Source: Ruegeria lacuscaerulensis (GTDB lineage Bacteria; Pseudomonadota; Alphaproteobacteria; Rhodobacterales; Rhodobacteraceae). Taken from it: a stretch of DNA of 64,000 nucleotides. How positions within the stretch are numbered: position 1 is the stretch's first letter; each line of letters starts with the position of its first letter. The notes below the pieces were generated by a model. The model saw only the letters and a program-made list of their open reading frames with translations, had not been told where the DNA came from and did not search any database. Of this stretch, positions 46,367 to 55,124 are shown piece by piece. A program made the translations under genes and the position numbers. The stretch lies in contig NZ_WQDY01000008.1 in assembly GCF_013033355.1 (NCBI RefSeq), forward strand, positions 1-64,000. The letters run 5' to 3'.

Positions 46367-48658
46367 TCAAAACTGTATCACATGCGGGTTCAGGTCATTC
46401 TCTTGCGTCCGCTCAGCAAGCCAACCCTGCTCTACGGGAACGTCATAAAGCCGTCCGGTGCCGAACCGGGCCCAGAAGTGGCGCAAGCCCGGTGCAACGA
46501 CCCGCACAACCGGGAAATTCACGTCCGGTCGGGTCTGATCCAGTACCAGAACGTCGATGTTCTTTGCTTTCAAACGTGAGAGGCAGGTCTGGATATCCAC
46601 AAGCACGTCGTCAGCTGCGAGGCTGCGCGTTCTGTCCAGCGCAAGCATGGGCTGCGTTTCGTCGGGCACAAGGTAGCGCGCCTCATGCAGCCGTGTTGTG
46701 CGCCACCAATCTATTGCATCCGAATTGCCAAGATAGCTTTGCTGCATGGTTGTGCCACACGTTTTAGGAACGGCTTCAAGGGATTGGTTTATTTCCGTCA
46801 AAGCTCGCGACAGGGCAATCTCTGGGTCAAGGTGACAACCAAAGCCGTAGATGATGTCTTCTTCTTGTTTGTCTGTTCGGGCCGATATCGCTGCAAAAGT
46901 TGGGATCCCGATATCGCTTGTAACGTCTACCACCGTGAGGGTTCGATGCAGATGGGCATAGTGCGCAGACAGGTCACGACCGTAAGGGTCGCGCGCAGCG
47001 GCCAGGTCGACGCCTGGCCGGTTCAGCCGGTTGTACCACCAGATCGCGACAGCGTCGCGTTCGATCAGCTCCAATAGCCCCTGCAGAATGGCTTCTTCCA
47101 GTGTTCCGCCGGCGGCACAGCCGTTAGAGTCGGCGCGGCCGAAACTTGGGTCGGGTCCTCGATAGCCAAAATAGCACATGGAGGTCGGCAGATGGCGTAT
47201 GCGCGCTTCTCCCAATGACCAAAGCGGTGTCCATTCGATTTGTGCCTCAGGGTCGAAAGGTTCAGGCACCCAATAGGCCTTGTGCGTCTTGCGATTAAGC
47301 TCGGCCCGATCCGCAAACTGCTGGGCGCTATAGCCCTGACACGCGTTTGGCAGGATCGCCGTGTCTAGGTCCCGGTACCGGGCAAGATGCCGAGGTTCCG
47401 AGCCGTCGAACACTCCGCAGTACCGTTCCAATGACTCAGCTATCGCGCTAATGCGAGCCTGTTTGGGGTTGCGCCCCTTGCCGCCAGACCGTCGCCGCAG
47501 ACCCTCGCGCAGGAAGAACTTGCTGTCGTGCAAATCCGAGAAGTTGTGATCGGCGGAATAAGTCGGTGTGATCCACTCGGGGCTGCCGTCTGGCCCGCTG
47601 CGGATACCTGGTTCCAGCGCGCCGACAATACCGGTGATCGGACTGACATGCCTGTCCAGAGCAGCCTGAATATCGGCGGGGCGGCGCGATCTGTGCCCGC
47701 CATCTGTTCCTTGCAGCTTGGGGCGGGATCGCAGAACCGGTCTATCGGGTGTCGTTTGCGTCTGTGCGGGATCGCCACATACCGGGCATTGAGGGCGACG
47801 CGTCAGAACATGGGTCTTTCGTTGCATTGACAGATGATCTGTACTGATCACTCGGTCGGCCAACATCGCTGGTCGGCCTGTTCCGATCCAGCGCGCTACT
47901 TCCGTCGCGATTTCGGCCAAGGCCGCAAATTTTGACGCGGCAAGACTACCTTGCGGGGCCAGCCGCGCTTTGTCCAAGCCATTTAGACGACCAATGTGGG
48001 TATCGACCCTGCGGTGCCACCGAAGGCGCTGCGTCAAACATTCGAGACATGCGGTTTCGCTCGGAACAAACGCCGGGCCCAGCCAACTTTCCATTCCGCC
48101 AGGGCTAACCAATATCCATGGTCTTTGTTCTGCGACGGCCTTTTTGTTCCACTCGGCCAAGTCCCGGTTTAGGTAATCGTCTGCAACAACGACACTCAGT
48201 TCACCGCGATCCGCGACACAAAGCCCGTTCCTTTCAAGCAACATGCGCAGATCTTCGGCAGTTCCATCGTCGCAGATTACATCGACCGTCGCGTTTGCTA
48301 GACGTTCCGCCGCTTGCGACGGCAATGCCCCAGCGCATTCCCAGAAGGCTTGCTGCTCGCGGGGGATGGAGGCCGTATCTTCAGCTAGAAAGCCGCGCTG
48401 TTTCAGAATGTCCAACGCTGAGAATATGTCGGCACTGACATAGCGCCGGCACAGTTGGTCAAATATGTCGTCAACCAGAAAAGACCCGTCCAGCAATGGT
48501 GCCAGATCCGAGAAAATTGGGCTGGTCAGGCAAACATGGCCCTTGTGGCTGAAAAGGTACAAGCCCTCTTCCGGGACAACGATCGCCTCTAGGCTTGATT
48601 TAAACCGCGGTGCCGCAATGGCACTGGCATACATTGGGGCCCATGCCCTTAGCAGCAC
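46367..48658 (-). CDS. Fused E1-like/YcaO cyclodehydratase (TOMM C-D protein)
   Basis: A 763-residue protein. Residues 1-330 are an Ocin-ThiF-like part with a leader-binding segment at the N-terminus (about 20-110) and a four-cysteine zinc site (CLEC 204-207 and CPVC 291-294). Residues about 335-763 are a YcaO domain with ISAIAESLERYCG and LLELIERDAVAIWW, where ATP and Mg ligands lie. It uses ATP to cyclise Cys, Ser or Thr of the precursor to azolines. The C-terminus ends NPHVIQF instead of the common PxPxP. The GTG start at 48658 overlaps the precursor gene by 10 bp; ATG 48634 is an alternative. Confidence 0.93.
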   Translation of the reverse strand: MLLRAWAPMYASAIAAPRFKSSLEAIVVPEEGLYLFSHKGHVCLTSPIFSDLAPLLDGSFLVDDIFDQLCRRYVSADIFSALDILKQRGFLAEDTASIPREQQAFWECAGALPSQAAERLANATVDVICDDGTAEDLRMLLERNGLCVADRGELSVVVADDYLNRDLAEWNKKAVAEQRPWILVSPGGMESWLGPAFVPSETACLECLTQRLRWHRRVDTHIGRLNGLDKARLAPQGSLAASKFAALAEIATEVARWIGTGRPAMLADRVISTDHLSMQRKTHVLTRRPQCPVCGDPAQTQTTPDRPVLRSRPKLQGTDGGHRSRRPADIQAALDRHVSPITGIVGALEPGIRSGPDGSPEWITPTYSADHNFSDLHDSKFFLREGLRRRSGGKGRNPKQARISAIAESLERYCGVFDGSEPRHLARYRDLDTAILPNACQGYSAQQFADRAELNRKTHKAYWVPEPFDPEAQIEWTPLWSLGEARIRHLPTSMCYFGYRGPDPSFGRADSNGCAAGGTLEEAILQGLLELIERDAVAIWWYNRLNRPGVDLAAARDPYGRDLSAHYAHLHRTLTVVDVTSDIGIPTFAAISARTDKQEEDIIYGFGCHLDPEIALSRALTEINQSLEAVPKTCGTTMQQSYLGNSDAIDWWRTTRLHEARYLVPDETQPMLALDRTRSLAADDVLVDIQTCLSRLKAKNIDVLVLDQTRPDVNFPVVRVVAPGLRHFWARFGTGRLYDVPVEQGWLAERTQENDLNPHVIQF

Positions 48659-48879
48659 GCCGGCGGAGCGACTGCGGTGTTATGCTCATGCAAATCATCG
48701 TCATGCACACCGTCTGGCCGGTCGCCGACGTTTACGATCTGAGTGAAGGTTTTGCCGATCTCTTCGCCATACGCCTTGACCGCTGAGGTCGGGTCCTGCT
48801 CTAGCAGCGTCCGGAACTCTGGGTCTTTCCAAGCCTTGGCGTGCATTTTGCCCCAGTCTTCATTTGTTGGTGCTGTCAT
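48649..48879 (-). CDS. NHLP-leader RiPP precursor peptide with C-terminal Cys-Cys
   Basis: A 76-residue peptide. The first 45 residues resemble the nitrile hydratase alpha-subunit leader (NEDWGKMHAKAWKDPEFR, then LLEQDPTSAVKAYG). The tail reads HNTAVAPPACC, so the only cyclisable residues near the end are one Thr and two adjacent terminal Cys. AGGGAGGG lies eight bases before the ATG. It directly precedes and overlaps the cyclodehydratase gene. No GG/GA cleavage motif is seen between leader and core, so the boundary is undetermined. Confidence 0.9.
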   Translation of the reverse strand: MTAPTNEDWGKMHAKAWKDPEFRTLLEQDPTSAVKAYGEEIGKTFTQIVNVGDRPDGVHDDDLHEHNTAVAPPACC

Positions 48880-49029
48880 GGAACATCCCTCCCTATTTTA
48901 GGTCGCCTTCTGCCAATCTGCATTAGGCCTTAGCGTTTTGTTAACCTTTTCACAGGCTAAGGAGTCGATCAAGGTGCGAGTTGGGTTTCTGTTGTCTTGT
49001 TCACAACCGGTTCATCTACATGTCTAAAT
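48880..49029 (-). promoter_or_regulatory. Gap upstream of the precursor gene with inverted repeat
   Basis: This 150-bp gap separates the P450 stop from the precursor start. CCTTAGC (48928-48934) and GCTAAGG (48956-48962) form a 7-bp inverted repeat with a 21-base loop. It could be a processing or attenuation hairpin that sets more precursor than P450, or an operator. It has no T tract. Confidence 0.4.
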
Positions 49030-50316
49030 TCAGGTTTGGTTTCTGCTTAGAACTTCAAACTGACCTTCTGTCCCCGCTATCGGGCGAAGGCTGTATTTTT
49101 GCGCAATTACTTGAATTATAACGGCCATCTGCAAAAGTGACTGAGCGGCCGCGACGCAAACTCTTGGACCTGCCCCGAAAGGAATATAAGCTTTGGCTGA
49201 GTTGGGCTTTACGCGGCCCGCGGCAAAGCGGTCGGGTTGAAACTGGGATGGCTGAGCAAAGTAACGAGGATCCCGATGCAGCAATTCCGGGCTGATCCAA
49301 ACCCCAAGACCTTCAGGCAGTTGATAGTCATGCAGCGTAAGGCTTTTGGCGATTTCTCGGTAGAGAATAGGCGCAGGGGGCGACAGGCGCATCGACTCGC
49401 GAAGGATTGCCACCGTATCGCTTGCGCCAAGGGTCGCAACGTTCAGGCGTTTCTCTTCATCAAAAGCCGTCGCTTCGGCATGCAGCCCTTCATGCAACTT
49501 GTGGCTGGCGACATCGCGCCAAAACTGGGTCAAGGCAAATGGAATCGTGAGATGCCCGGCAAACAGCATCTGAACAATCTCGCCAATAACATCTTGCCTA
49601 GACAGAGTTTCAGGCGCGTTGCGCTGGGCCGCAACCAATGCCGACAGAATGTCACCGCGATCGACAAACTCGTCAAACCGCGCATGGATAAGGGCAACCA
49701 CATTGTCCATGCGCGCGGGCGCACGAGGACGCGTCATCTGCAGTGCTCCAGTGACATGTCTCAGGGTTGCGGTGAAATCCTCGCCATAGGCTTCTTGCAT
49801 GGTCACAAGTCCACTGCGCCTGTGGTCCGTACCAAAGCCCTGAACGTCGGCATCCAACACGCTGCGCATTGCGAGGCGACTGATCAGCAACCGAACCTCG
49901 TGGGGCAGGTCAATCTGTTCACCGCCTTTCCAGCGCGCTATGGTTTCATGTGCAAGCTCAGCTACCAAAGCCAGTCGAGGTGCGCGCAGACTGCTGCGAA
50001 ACAACGGCAGCAAAACCTGTCGTCGAGCCCGCCAAGTCTCGGGGTCATTCAGTGTTGTCAGGCCGTCGCCCCAATAGCCTGTATTCGAATCTCGCAAAAA
50101 GTCGGGCTTACGCAGGTCAGCCTCGTGAAATCGAAGCAACGCTCGCACCATATCGGCGTCGTGCACAAAGACGATCGGGCCAGCACCCAGGTCAAATTGC
50201 GACACGCTACCGAAGGTGTCGAACAGGTATTCCAGAAACGTCAGCGGGCTGCGTTGGAAGAACTGTGCGTTCAGACGCGCGTGTTGAGCCCCAACCGGGC
50301 CGGGCGGCAAAGTCAC
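49030..50316 (-). CDS. Cytochrome P450
   Basis: A 428-residue P450 with the LPPGP proline-rich start, an I-helix MLFAGHLTIPFAL, the ExxR pair in ILRESMR, the PERF-like QPDRF and the heme loop FGAGPRVC with C387 as ligand. The expected acid before the I-helix threonine is His (AGHLT rather than AG-D/E-T), which may alter oxygen activation. The start is GTG 50316. It reads toward the precursor gene and is probably a tailoring enzyme. Redox partners are not encoded nearby. Confidence 0.92.
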   Translation of the reverse strand: MTLPPGPVGAQHARLNAQFFQRSPLTFLEYLFDTFGSVSQFDLGAGPIVFVHDADMVRALLRFHEADLRKPDFLRDSNTGYWGDGLTTLNDPETWRARRQVLLPLFRSSLRAPRLALVAELAHETIARWKGGEQIDLPHEVRLLISRLAMRSVLDADVQGFGTDHRRSGLVTMQEAYGEDFTATLRHVTGALQMTRPRAPARMDNVVALIHARFDEFVDRGDILSALVAAQRNAPETLSRQDVIGEIVQMLFAGHLTIPFALTQFWRDVASHKLHEGLHAEATAFDEEKRLNVATLGASDTVAILRESMRLSPPAPILYREIAKSLTLHDYQLPEGLGVWISPELLHRDPRYFAQPSQFQPDRFAAGRVKPNSAKAYIPFGAGPRVCVAAAQSLLQMAVIIQVIAQKYSLRPIAGTEGQFEVLSRNQT

Positions 50317-50339
50317 GGCGATAGCCTGGCAGGAGGAAT

Positions 50340-51659
50340 ATGATGGAGCGACCGACGATCTGGGCCTATGGGCTGGCGCCTGATGTTCTGCTGGAAACGA
50401 TAGCGGGGGAAACGAGGCTCAATAGTCCGATGGGGTCGATCAACCTGACAGACGATGCCCATGTGACGCTTGCCCAGAAGCTTGCGCTGGGCTTTATGAG
50501 TGAAACAGACCTCACGAATTTCGTATCCGGAAACCCGGAGGCAGAGGATGTCTGTGCATCGTTTTTGTTTCGTCTGGATCAACGCGGGTTTCTCTGTCGG
50601 TTCGTTATGCAGGATGACAAGCCTATCGCGGTTTGTGTTCCGCAACGCTCCCCTGTCTCGGGCCTTCCGAATTTCACGCCTAAAAACAGTCTTAGGCTGT
50701 CTCGTGAAACACTGTTGTCTCCGCAAAAGCAAGGGTTGCAGGCGCGGGTACCAGGAAGCTGGGCTTCGATGCAACTTTTGGACGCCAAACTGTCACCGCT
50801 GATTTTCGAGCTCTCTGCCGGATCAGACTCCGCAAATGCAGCAAACAGTGTGCCCGAGATTGAGCAGGAAGTTTTCGAGGCTGTTATCTGCCTGTTTGCT
50901 TGGTGCGGTTTGCTGGAGTGCGACGAAAAACCCGCTGCGCCGGTTCACGAAACCCTATTTGTCGAGCGCACCCGCCTAGGGTTCACCCGCGCGCATATTG
51001 GCAAAACCGGAGCAGCGCAGCGCCCAACCCAAACCCCGGGCAATGACCCGGAAATAGTCCTGCCGAAACATGATGTAGACGCCCTTGCCGCAGGTGATCC
51101 TCCGTTCACCGTGGTGTCCCGCAATCGCCAGAGCCGCCGTGAACAAGGGCGCACACCAATTGCGAAGGATCAATTGAGCGAGTTGTTGTTCCGGTGTTTC
51201 CATCCGTTGGGTCAACACCATTCTTATCCGAGCGGAGGCGGCCTTTACGCGTTGACCGCGTATCTTTTGGTCAATCGTTGCGAAGGTCTAGAAGCCGGTC
51301 TGTACGTCTATGACAGTGCTGAGCATGGCCTTAACATGATCGCAGAAGTTAACGCCCTGTTGTGTAGCATGCTGAAGGACGCCGCCGCGTCGGCAAACCG
51401 CTCTGAACATACGCAAGTTCTGCTACTGCTCTCTGCGGATATGACTGCCGTCCGAGCGGCCTATGGCGATTTGGCCTACGCGTTGGTGTTGAAAGAGGTT
51501 GGCGCGGTTTATCAGAACATCCAACTTGTGGGTACGGCGATGAAACTGGCGACCTGTCCTCTGGGAACGGCAAACTCGGTTGCGTTCGCGGCTGTTAGCG
51601 GCCGTGACCTACACAATATGCCTTTGGTTGGGGAAATGATGATTGGATCAATCGACTAA
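50340..51659 (+). CDS. SagB-type azoline dehydrogenase
   Basis: A 439-residue protein with an N-terminal domain of about 250 residues and a C-terminal nitroreductase fold (about 255-435). FMN-binding and family motifs are SRNRQSRREQG, HHSYPSGGGLYALTAYL and ATCPLGTANS. SagB/ThcOx enzymes oxidise azolines made by YcaO proteins to azoles. AGGAGG precedes a double ATG (50340 and 50343); the second has the better spacing. It is divergent from the P450 with 23 bp between start codons, so the two promoters must overlap coding sequence or each other. Confidence 0.9.
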   Translation: MMERPTIWAYGLAPDVLLETIAGETRLNSPMGSINLTDDAHVTLAQKLALGFMSETDLTNFVSGNPEAEDVCASFLFRLDQRGFLCRFVMQDDKPIAVCVPQRSPVSGLPNFTPKNSLRLSRETLLSPQKQGLQARVPGSWASMQLLDAKLSPLIFELSAGSDSANAANSVPEIEQEVFEAVICLFAWCGLLECDEKPAAPVHETLFVERTRLGFTRAHIGKTGAAQRPTQTPGNDPEIVLPKHDVDALAAGDPPFTVVSRNRQSRREQGRTPIAKDQLSELLFRCFHPLGQHHSYPSGGGLYALTAYLLVNRCEGLEAGLYVYDSAEHGLNMIAEVNALLCSMLKDAAASANRSEHTQVLLLLSADMTAVRAAYGDLAYALVLKEVGAVYQNIQLVGTAMKLATCPLGTANSVAFAAVSGRDLHNMPLVGEMMIGSID

Positions 51660-51993
51660 GCGGCCGACGACCCCCGCAGAATTTGGCTGGCCACGTCTGT
51701 TTCAAACCACCTATCAGTTCCTTTAACCGAAACAATACTGATGAGCCGATGCAATCGATGTGGCCCGCCCCTTTGAAAAAACGGTTTGCGCAATGAAATT
51801 ATCCAGTGAAACACCGGCACTGCTGCGTGTCAGAAAATTTGACCCTTAGGGGCCACTGGCGCTGCCAGAAGAGCACATGCAGTTGCGTAACATGTTCCGG
51901 CTGATTGAGAACACTCGAGGCGCTGTACCCCTTCCGTTAGCTGAAGAGATTTACGGTCTGGGCGTTGCGGTGAGAGCACGGCAGGCTCTCCGA
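51660..51993. other. Gene-free gap between convergent genes
   Basis: A short open frame at about 51840-51990 reads MQLRNMFRLIENTRGAVPLP and continues GLGVAVRARQALR, but it lacks a start context and runs into the LysR gene on the other strand. It may be a gene remnant. No terminator was recognised. Confidence 0.35.
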
Positions 51994-52893
51994 TCATGCC
52001 CTATAACTAACAAGCTCATTCCAAAACAATTCAACTGCGGCAGATGTGTTCTGCGACTTGCGCGCCGCACAGATGTTCCAAGTCAAATTCTGTTTCATCG
52101 ACACGGGTCTGACAGTCTTTGTGCGGATCAGTTCCGCGAACGAGTCCGGCATCCCTCCCACCACGAAGTCAGGCTCCGCCAACAGCCCGGTCAGGAGGTT
52201 GTAGTCGTCGCATTCGATATGCGGCTGTGAATTGACCTTTTCGACGGCCTCAACACCGCCACCAAGTGCCTTCGTCAGGGCAGCTTTCCAGTGTTTATGC
52301 AGATGCGGTGACGCAAAGGGAAAGTCGAAAATACCTGCCATGGTTTGCGGACCGCGCTGGTGAATCTCATGGTCTCGATGAGCGACGAATTGGATAGTTT
52401 GCTTCTCCATCACCATGATCTCGACGTCTTCGGCTTCGGGTGTGTAAGTCAGATCGCCGAGGAACACGTCGAATTCGCCCGCCTGCAATAAGTCTAGTGG
52501 ACGCGCGTAGGCACTTACCAGAATTCGGAAACGCAGGTCAGGTACCGCCCGTCGCACGACGCGTAAGACAGGCAGGATCAAAGTTCTTGTGGTGAGCGGC
52601 CCGCACCCAATTAGCAAAGTGCCCGGCCCGGATTCACGCAATCCAGCCACGCGAGTTGCATAGCGGTTCAAATCTTCACGGAGCGCCTGCGCAATTGGCA
52701 GAAATTCTTGCCCCGCGCGTGTCAATGTGCTGCTGTTGCGGCTGCGATGGAACAAAACAAGGCCCGTTTGATCCTCAGCCTGCCCGACATAGCGGGACAA
52801 GGACGCGTTCGAGACACCCATCACACGAGCCGCATTTTGAAAGCTGCCGGTTTCCGCTAATACCAGAAAGGCGGTCAATGCGTTTTCGTTCAT
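51994..52893 (-). CDS. LysR-family transcriptional regulator
   Basis: A 299-residue regulator. The N-terminal helix-turn-helix (LTAFLVLAETGSFQNAARVMGVSNASLSRYV) covers about 5-60, and the LysR substrate domain follows from about 90 (GTLLIGCGPLTTRTLILPVL). It is divergent from the arylsulfatase gene with a palindrome between them, so it probably controls sulfatase expression. It ends 330 bases from the SagB gene and may be unrelated to the peptide cluster. Confidence 0.92.
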   Translation of the reverse strand: MNENALTAFLVLAETGSFQNAARVMGVSNASLSRYVGQAEDQTGLVLFHRSRNSSTLTRAGQEFLPIAQALREDLNRYATRVAGLRESGPGTLLIGCGPLTTRTLILPVLRVVRRAVPDLRFRILVSAYARPLDLLQAGEFDVFLGDLTYTPEAEDVEIMVMEKQTIQFVAHRDHEIHQRGPQTMAGIFDFPFASPHLHKHWKAALTKALGGGVEAVEKVNSQPHIECDDYNLLTGLLAEPDFVVGGMPDSFAELIRTKTVRPVSMKQNLTWNICAARKSQNTSAAVELFWNELVSYRA

Positions 52894-52928
52894 CGTGCGG
52901 CCAATTTCATTTCAAGTTTCGTGTTTTA

Positions 52929-52947
52929 GATTTCACAATATGAAATC
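52929..52947. promoter_or_regulatory. Palindrome, probable LysR operator
   Basis: GATTTCA-CAATA-TGAAATC is a perfect 7-bp inverted repeat containing the T-N11-A pattern expected for LysR sites (TTCACAATATGAA). It lies 36 bases before the regulator gene and 104 bases before the sulfatase start. Confidence 0.7.
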
Positions 52948-53050
52948 ATGGTAAAGCTCTGTTGCGACAAGAATGTCTCAATCGCTATCCCTGATGGACC
53001 CTTCGATATTTCCACCATCGAGATCTTTTTCTAAGTCCACAGAGGTAACA

Positions 53051-54625
53051 ATGTTCGCTCTTCGATCTATTGCGGTATCCGCCACGCTGGCCACGGCGAC
53101 GGTTTGTGCCCTGCCGGTATTGGCCGAAACCGACCAGCCCAATATTCTTGTCATTATGGCCGATGATGTCGGCTGGGCCAGTCTTGGCAGCTATCATCAG
53201 GGTGTGAAAAGCATCCAAACCCCCAATCTTGATCAACTGGCCGCCGACGGTATGCGTCTGACGGATTACTACGCGCAGCCAAGCTGCACTGCCGGGCGAT
53301 CCGCCTTCATCACCGGGCAGTTGCCGGTACGTACCGGAATGCACACGGTCGGCCTGCCCGGAGACCCTGAAAAAGGTCTGAGCGAGGATGATCCAACCCT
53401 GGCCAATATGCTGAAGTCTCTGGGCTATGCGACCGGGCAATTTGGCAAAAACCACCTGGGAGATATGAATAAATTCTTGCCGACGGTGAAAGGTTTCGAT
53501 GAATATTGGGGCTGGCTCTATCATCTGAACGCGATGGAATACACATCCGATCCAGACTGGCCTAAGGACCAGAACTTCAACGATACATTTGGCCCTCGGA
53601 ACATCATTCATGCCTATGCCACGGATACAGTCGATGAAACGGTAGATCCGCGTTGGGGTTTGGTTGGCAAACAACGCATCATCGACGATGGTCCAGCCCC
53701 GCCCGAGCGGCAAAAGACGCTGGACGACGAAGTGACAGCCCACACGCTGGACTTCATCGACCGCGCAGTCGACAGCGAAACGCCGTTCTTTGTCTGGATG
53801 GCCCCGGCGCGCGCGCACGTCTGGACGCATCTGAGCCCCGAATACGAGGCCATGCTGGGTGACGGGCGCGGCCTGCAGGACGTCGTGATGAAAGAGCTGG
53901 ACGACAACGTGGGCAAAGTCATGGCGCGACTGGAAGAATTGGGGGTCTCGGACAACACTATTGTGGTCTTTACGTCTGACAACGGACCGGAAACCATGAC
54001 CTGGCCGGACGGTGGAACAACGCCGTTCCATGGCGAAAAGGGCACTACCTGGGAAGGCGGCTTCCGCGTCCCCGCCATCATTCGCTGGCCCGGTAAAGTT
54101 CCTGCCGGAACTGTGAGCAACGGTATTTTTGCCGGTCTTGACTGGATGCCCACCCTTGTTGCCGCTGCTGGCGGGCCCGATGATCTGACCGGTTCATTGC
54201 TGGAGGGTTACGAGGGCTATCAGGTGCACCTGGATGGGTACAACCAACTGTCGTTCCTAACTGGTGAGGGGGAGAGTAACCGGGAAGAGATCATCTACTA
54301 TGAGGGCCCCGATCTGCAAGCCGTGCGCCATGGCGATTGGAAAGCACATTTTACGATCCAGACCGAAGGTTGGGCAGGGCCAAAAGAGGAGCTGAACGCC
54401 CCTTTGCTGTTCAACCTGCGTCGCGATCCCTACGAAAAAGCGGCCGAAGAGTCGGGGATGTATACACGGTGGATGGGCAACAAAATGTGGGCCTTTGGTC
54501 CTGCTGCCAAAATCGTCCAAAACCACCTATCTACGTTCAAGGACTATCCTCCGCGGGGTTCGGACATAACCAATCAGTCTCACGTTGAAGAACAGATTTC
54601 GACCGAAGGCGGGATGTCACAGTAG
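53051..54625 (+). CDS. Arylsulfatase, exported
   Basis: A 524-residue alkaline-phosphatase-fold sulfatase. It starts at ATG 53051 (AGAGGTAA upstream) with a Sec signal ending at VLAE. Metal ligands appear in MADDVGW (about 36-42) and TSDNGPE. The sulfatase signature is SCTAGRSAFITGQ with C79 as the formylglycine precursor. The motif is C-x-A-x-R rather than the classical C-x-P-x-R. It hydrolyses sulfate esters, for example of algal aromatics or polysaccharides. No maturation enzyme is encoded nearby. Confidence 0.9.
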   Translation: MFALRSIAVSATLATATVCALPVLAETDQPNILVIMADDVGWASLGSYHQGVKSIQTPNLDQLAADGMRLTDYYAQPSCTAGRSAFITGQLPVRTGMHTVGLPGDPEKGLSEDDPTLANMLKSLGYATGQFGKNHLGDMNKFLPTVKGFDEYWGWLYHLNAMEYTSDPDWPKDQNFNDTFGPRNIIHAYATDTVDETVDPRWGLVGKQRIIDDGPAPPERQKTLDDEVTAHTLDFIDRAVDSETPFFVWMAPARAHVWTHLSPEYEAMLGDGRGLQDVVMKELDDNVGKVMARLEELGVSDNTIVVFTSDNGPETMTWPDGGTTPFHGEKGTTWEGGFRVPAIIRWPGKVPAGTVSNGIFAGLDWMPTLVAAAGGPDDLTGSLLEGYEGYQVHLDGYNQLSFLTGEGESNREEIIYYEGPDLQAVRHGDWKAHFTIQTEGWAGPKEELNAPLLFNLRRDPYEKAAEESGMYTRWMGNKMWAFGPAAKIVQNHLSTFKDYPPRGSDITNQSHVEEQISTEGGMSQ

Positions 54626-54701
54626 AAATCAATTCTCGGGAGGCACCAGTCGTTGTCTCCCGATCCTTAATAGAACTCGCGGGAAACACCTGCTGACGGA
54701 G

Positions 54702-54902
54702 GTTCGCTTCCTCGATAACATCTTTGTCGAGCGGCTCCGGTGGTCGTTGAAATACGAATGCGTCTACCTGCACGTCTGGGAGACCGGATCAGATGCAAAA
54801 GCGGGCGTTGAGAAATGGATCGAGTTTTACAACCAAAAGCGTCCTCATTCCGCTCTTGGCGGCAAGCCACCAGCCGTGATCTATTGGCTGCGAAAGGAAT
54901 AA
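54702..54902 (+). pseudogene. 3' fragment of an IS3-family transposase (OrfB)
   Basis: About 66 residues match the C-terminal end of an IS3-type integrase-core transposase: RFLDNIFVERLRWSLKYECV, then WIEFYNQKRPHSALGG and the stop. The catalytic Asp residues are missing, since they lie upstream in intact proteins. Downstream, 54945-54976 resembles the end of such elements (GACTGTCCAATAATTGGGG). Upstream 54630-54700 is unrelated. The element is a dead 3' remnant. Confidence 0.8.
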
Positions 54903-55124
54903 AACCAAACCAATCATCAGGAGCAAAAAGTAGCTTAATCTACGCCGCAGACTGTCCAATAATTGGGGGGAAGCTCAAAGTTCTGCGATGCGGTAAGCAA
55001 GAATTTGTGTGCACAAGGTGTGTCAAGTCTCGGACGAAAGCCCAAGGAGCATGTCGGCAGAGCGGTCCGCAGCAACTAGAAAGACTAGCTGACGGACACA
55101 ATTAGCTCTGCCCTCAAGTCGCGC

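Larger units (their letters stand above)
37656..51659. other. TOMM-type RiPP biosynthetic gene cluster
   Basis: The cluster comprises seven minus-strand genes (P450, precursor peptide, E1-like/YcaO cyclodehydratase, lipocalin-like protein, FAD monooxygenase, flavin-halogenase-like protein and kinase/AAA/cyclase) plus the divergent SagB-type dehydrogenase. YcaO, SagB and an NHLP-leader precursor are the defining set for thiazole/oxazole-modified peptides. Gene contacts along the minus strand are 10-bp overlap, 24-bp gap, 5-bp gap, 4-bp overlap and 8-bp overlap. No exporter or leader peptidase is visible inside. The limits at both ends are judged from spacing and function, not proven. Confidence 0.85.

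Noticed and set aside
46367..46400. Canonical PxPxP end of TOMM YcaO proteins
   Set aside because: The protein ends NPHVIQF; I could not recover PxPxP in any frame, so it is reported as a deviation rather than a feature.
49237..50343. A 368-codon frame opposite the P450
   Set aside because: Antisense to heme-binding and ExxR motifs of a clear P450.
52985..54031. A 348-codon frame opposite the sulfatase
   Set aside because: Shadow of the sulfatase signature region.
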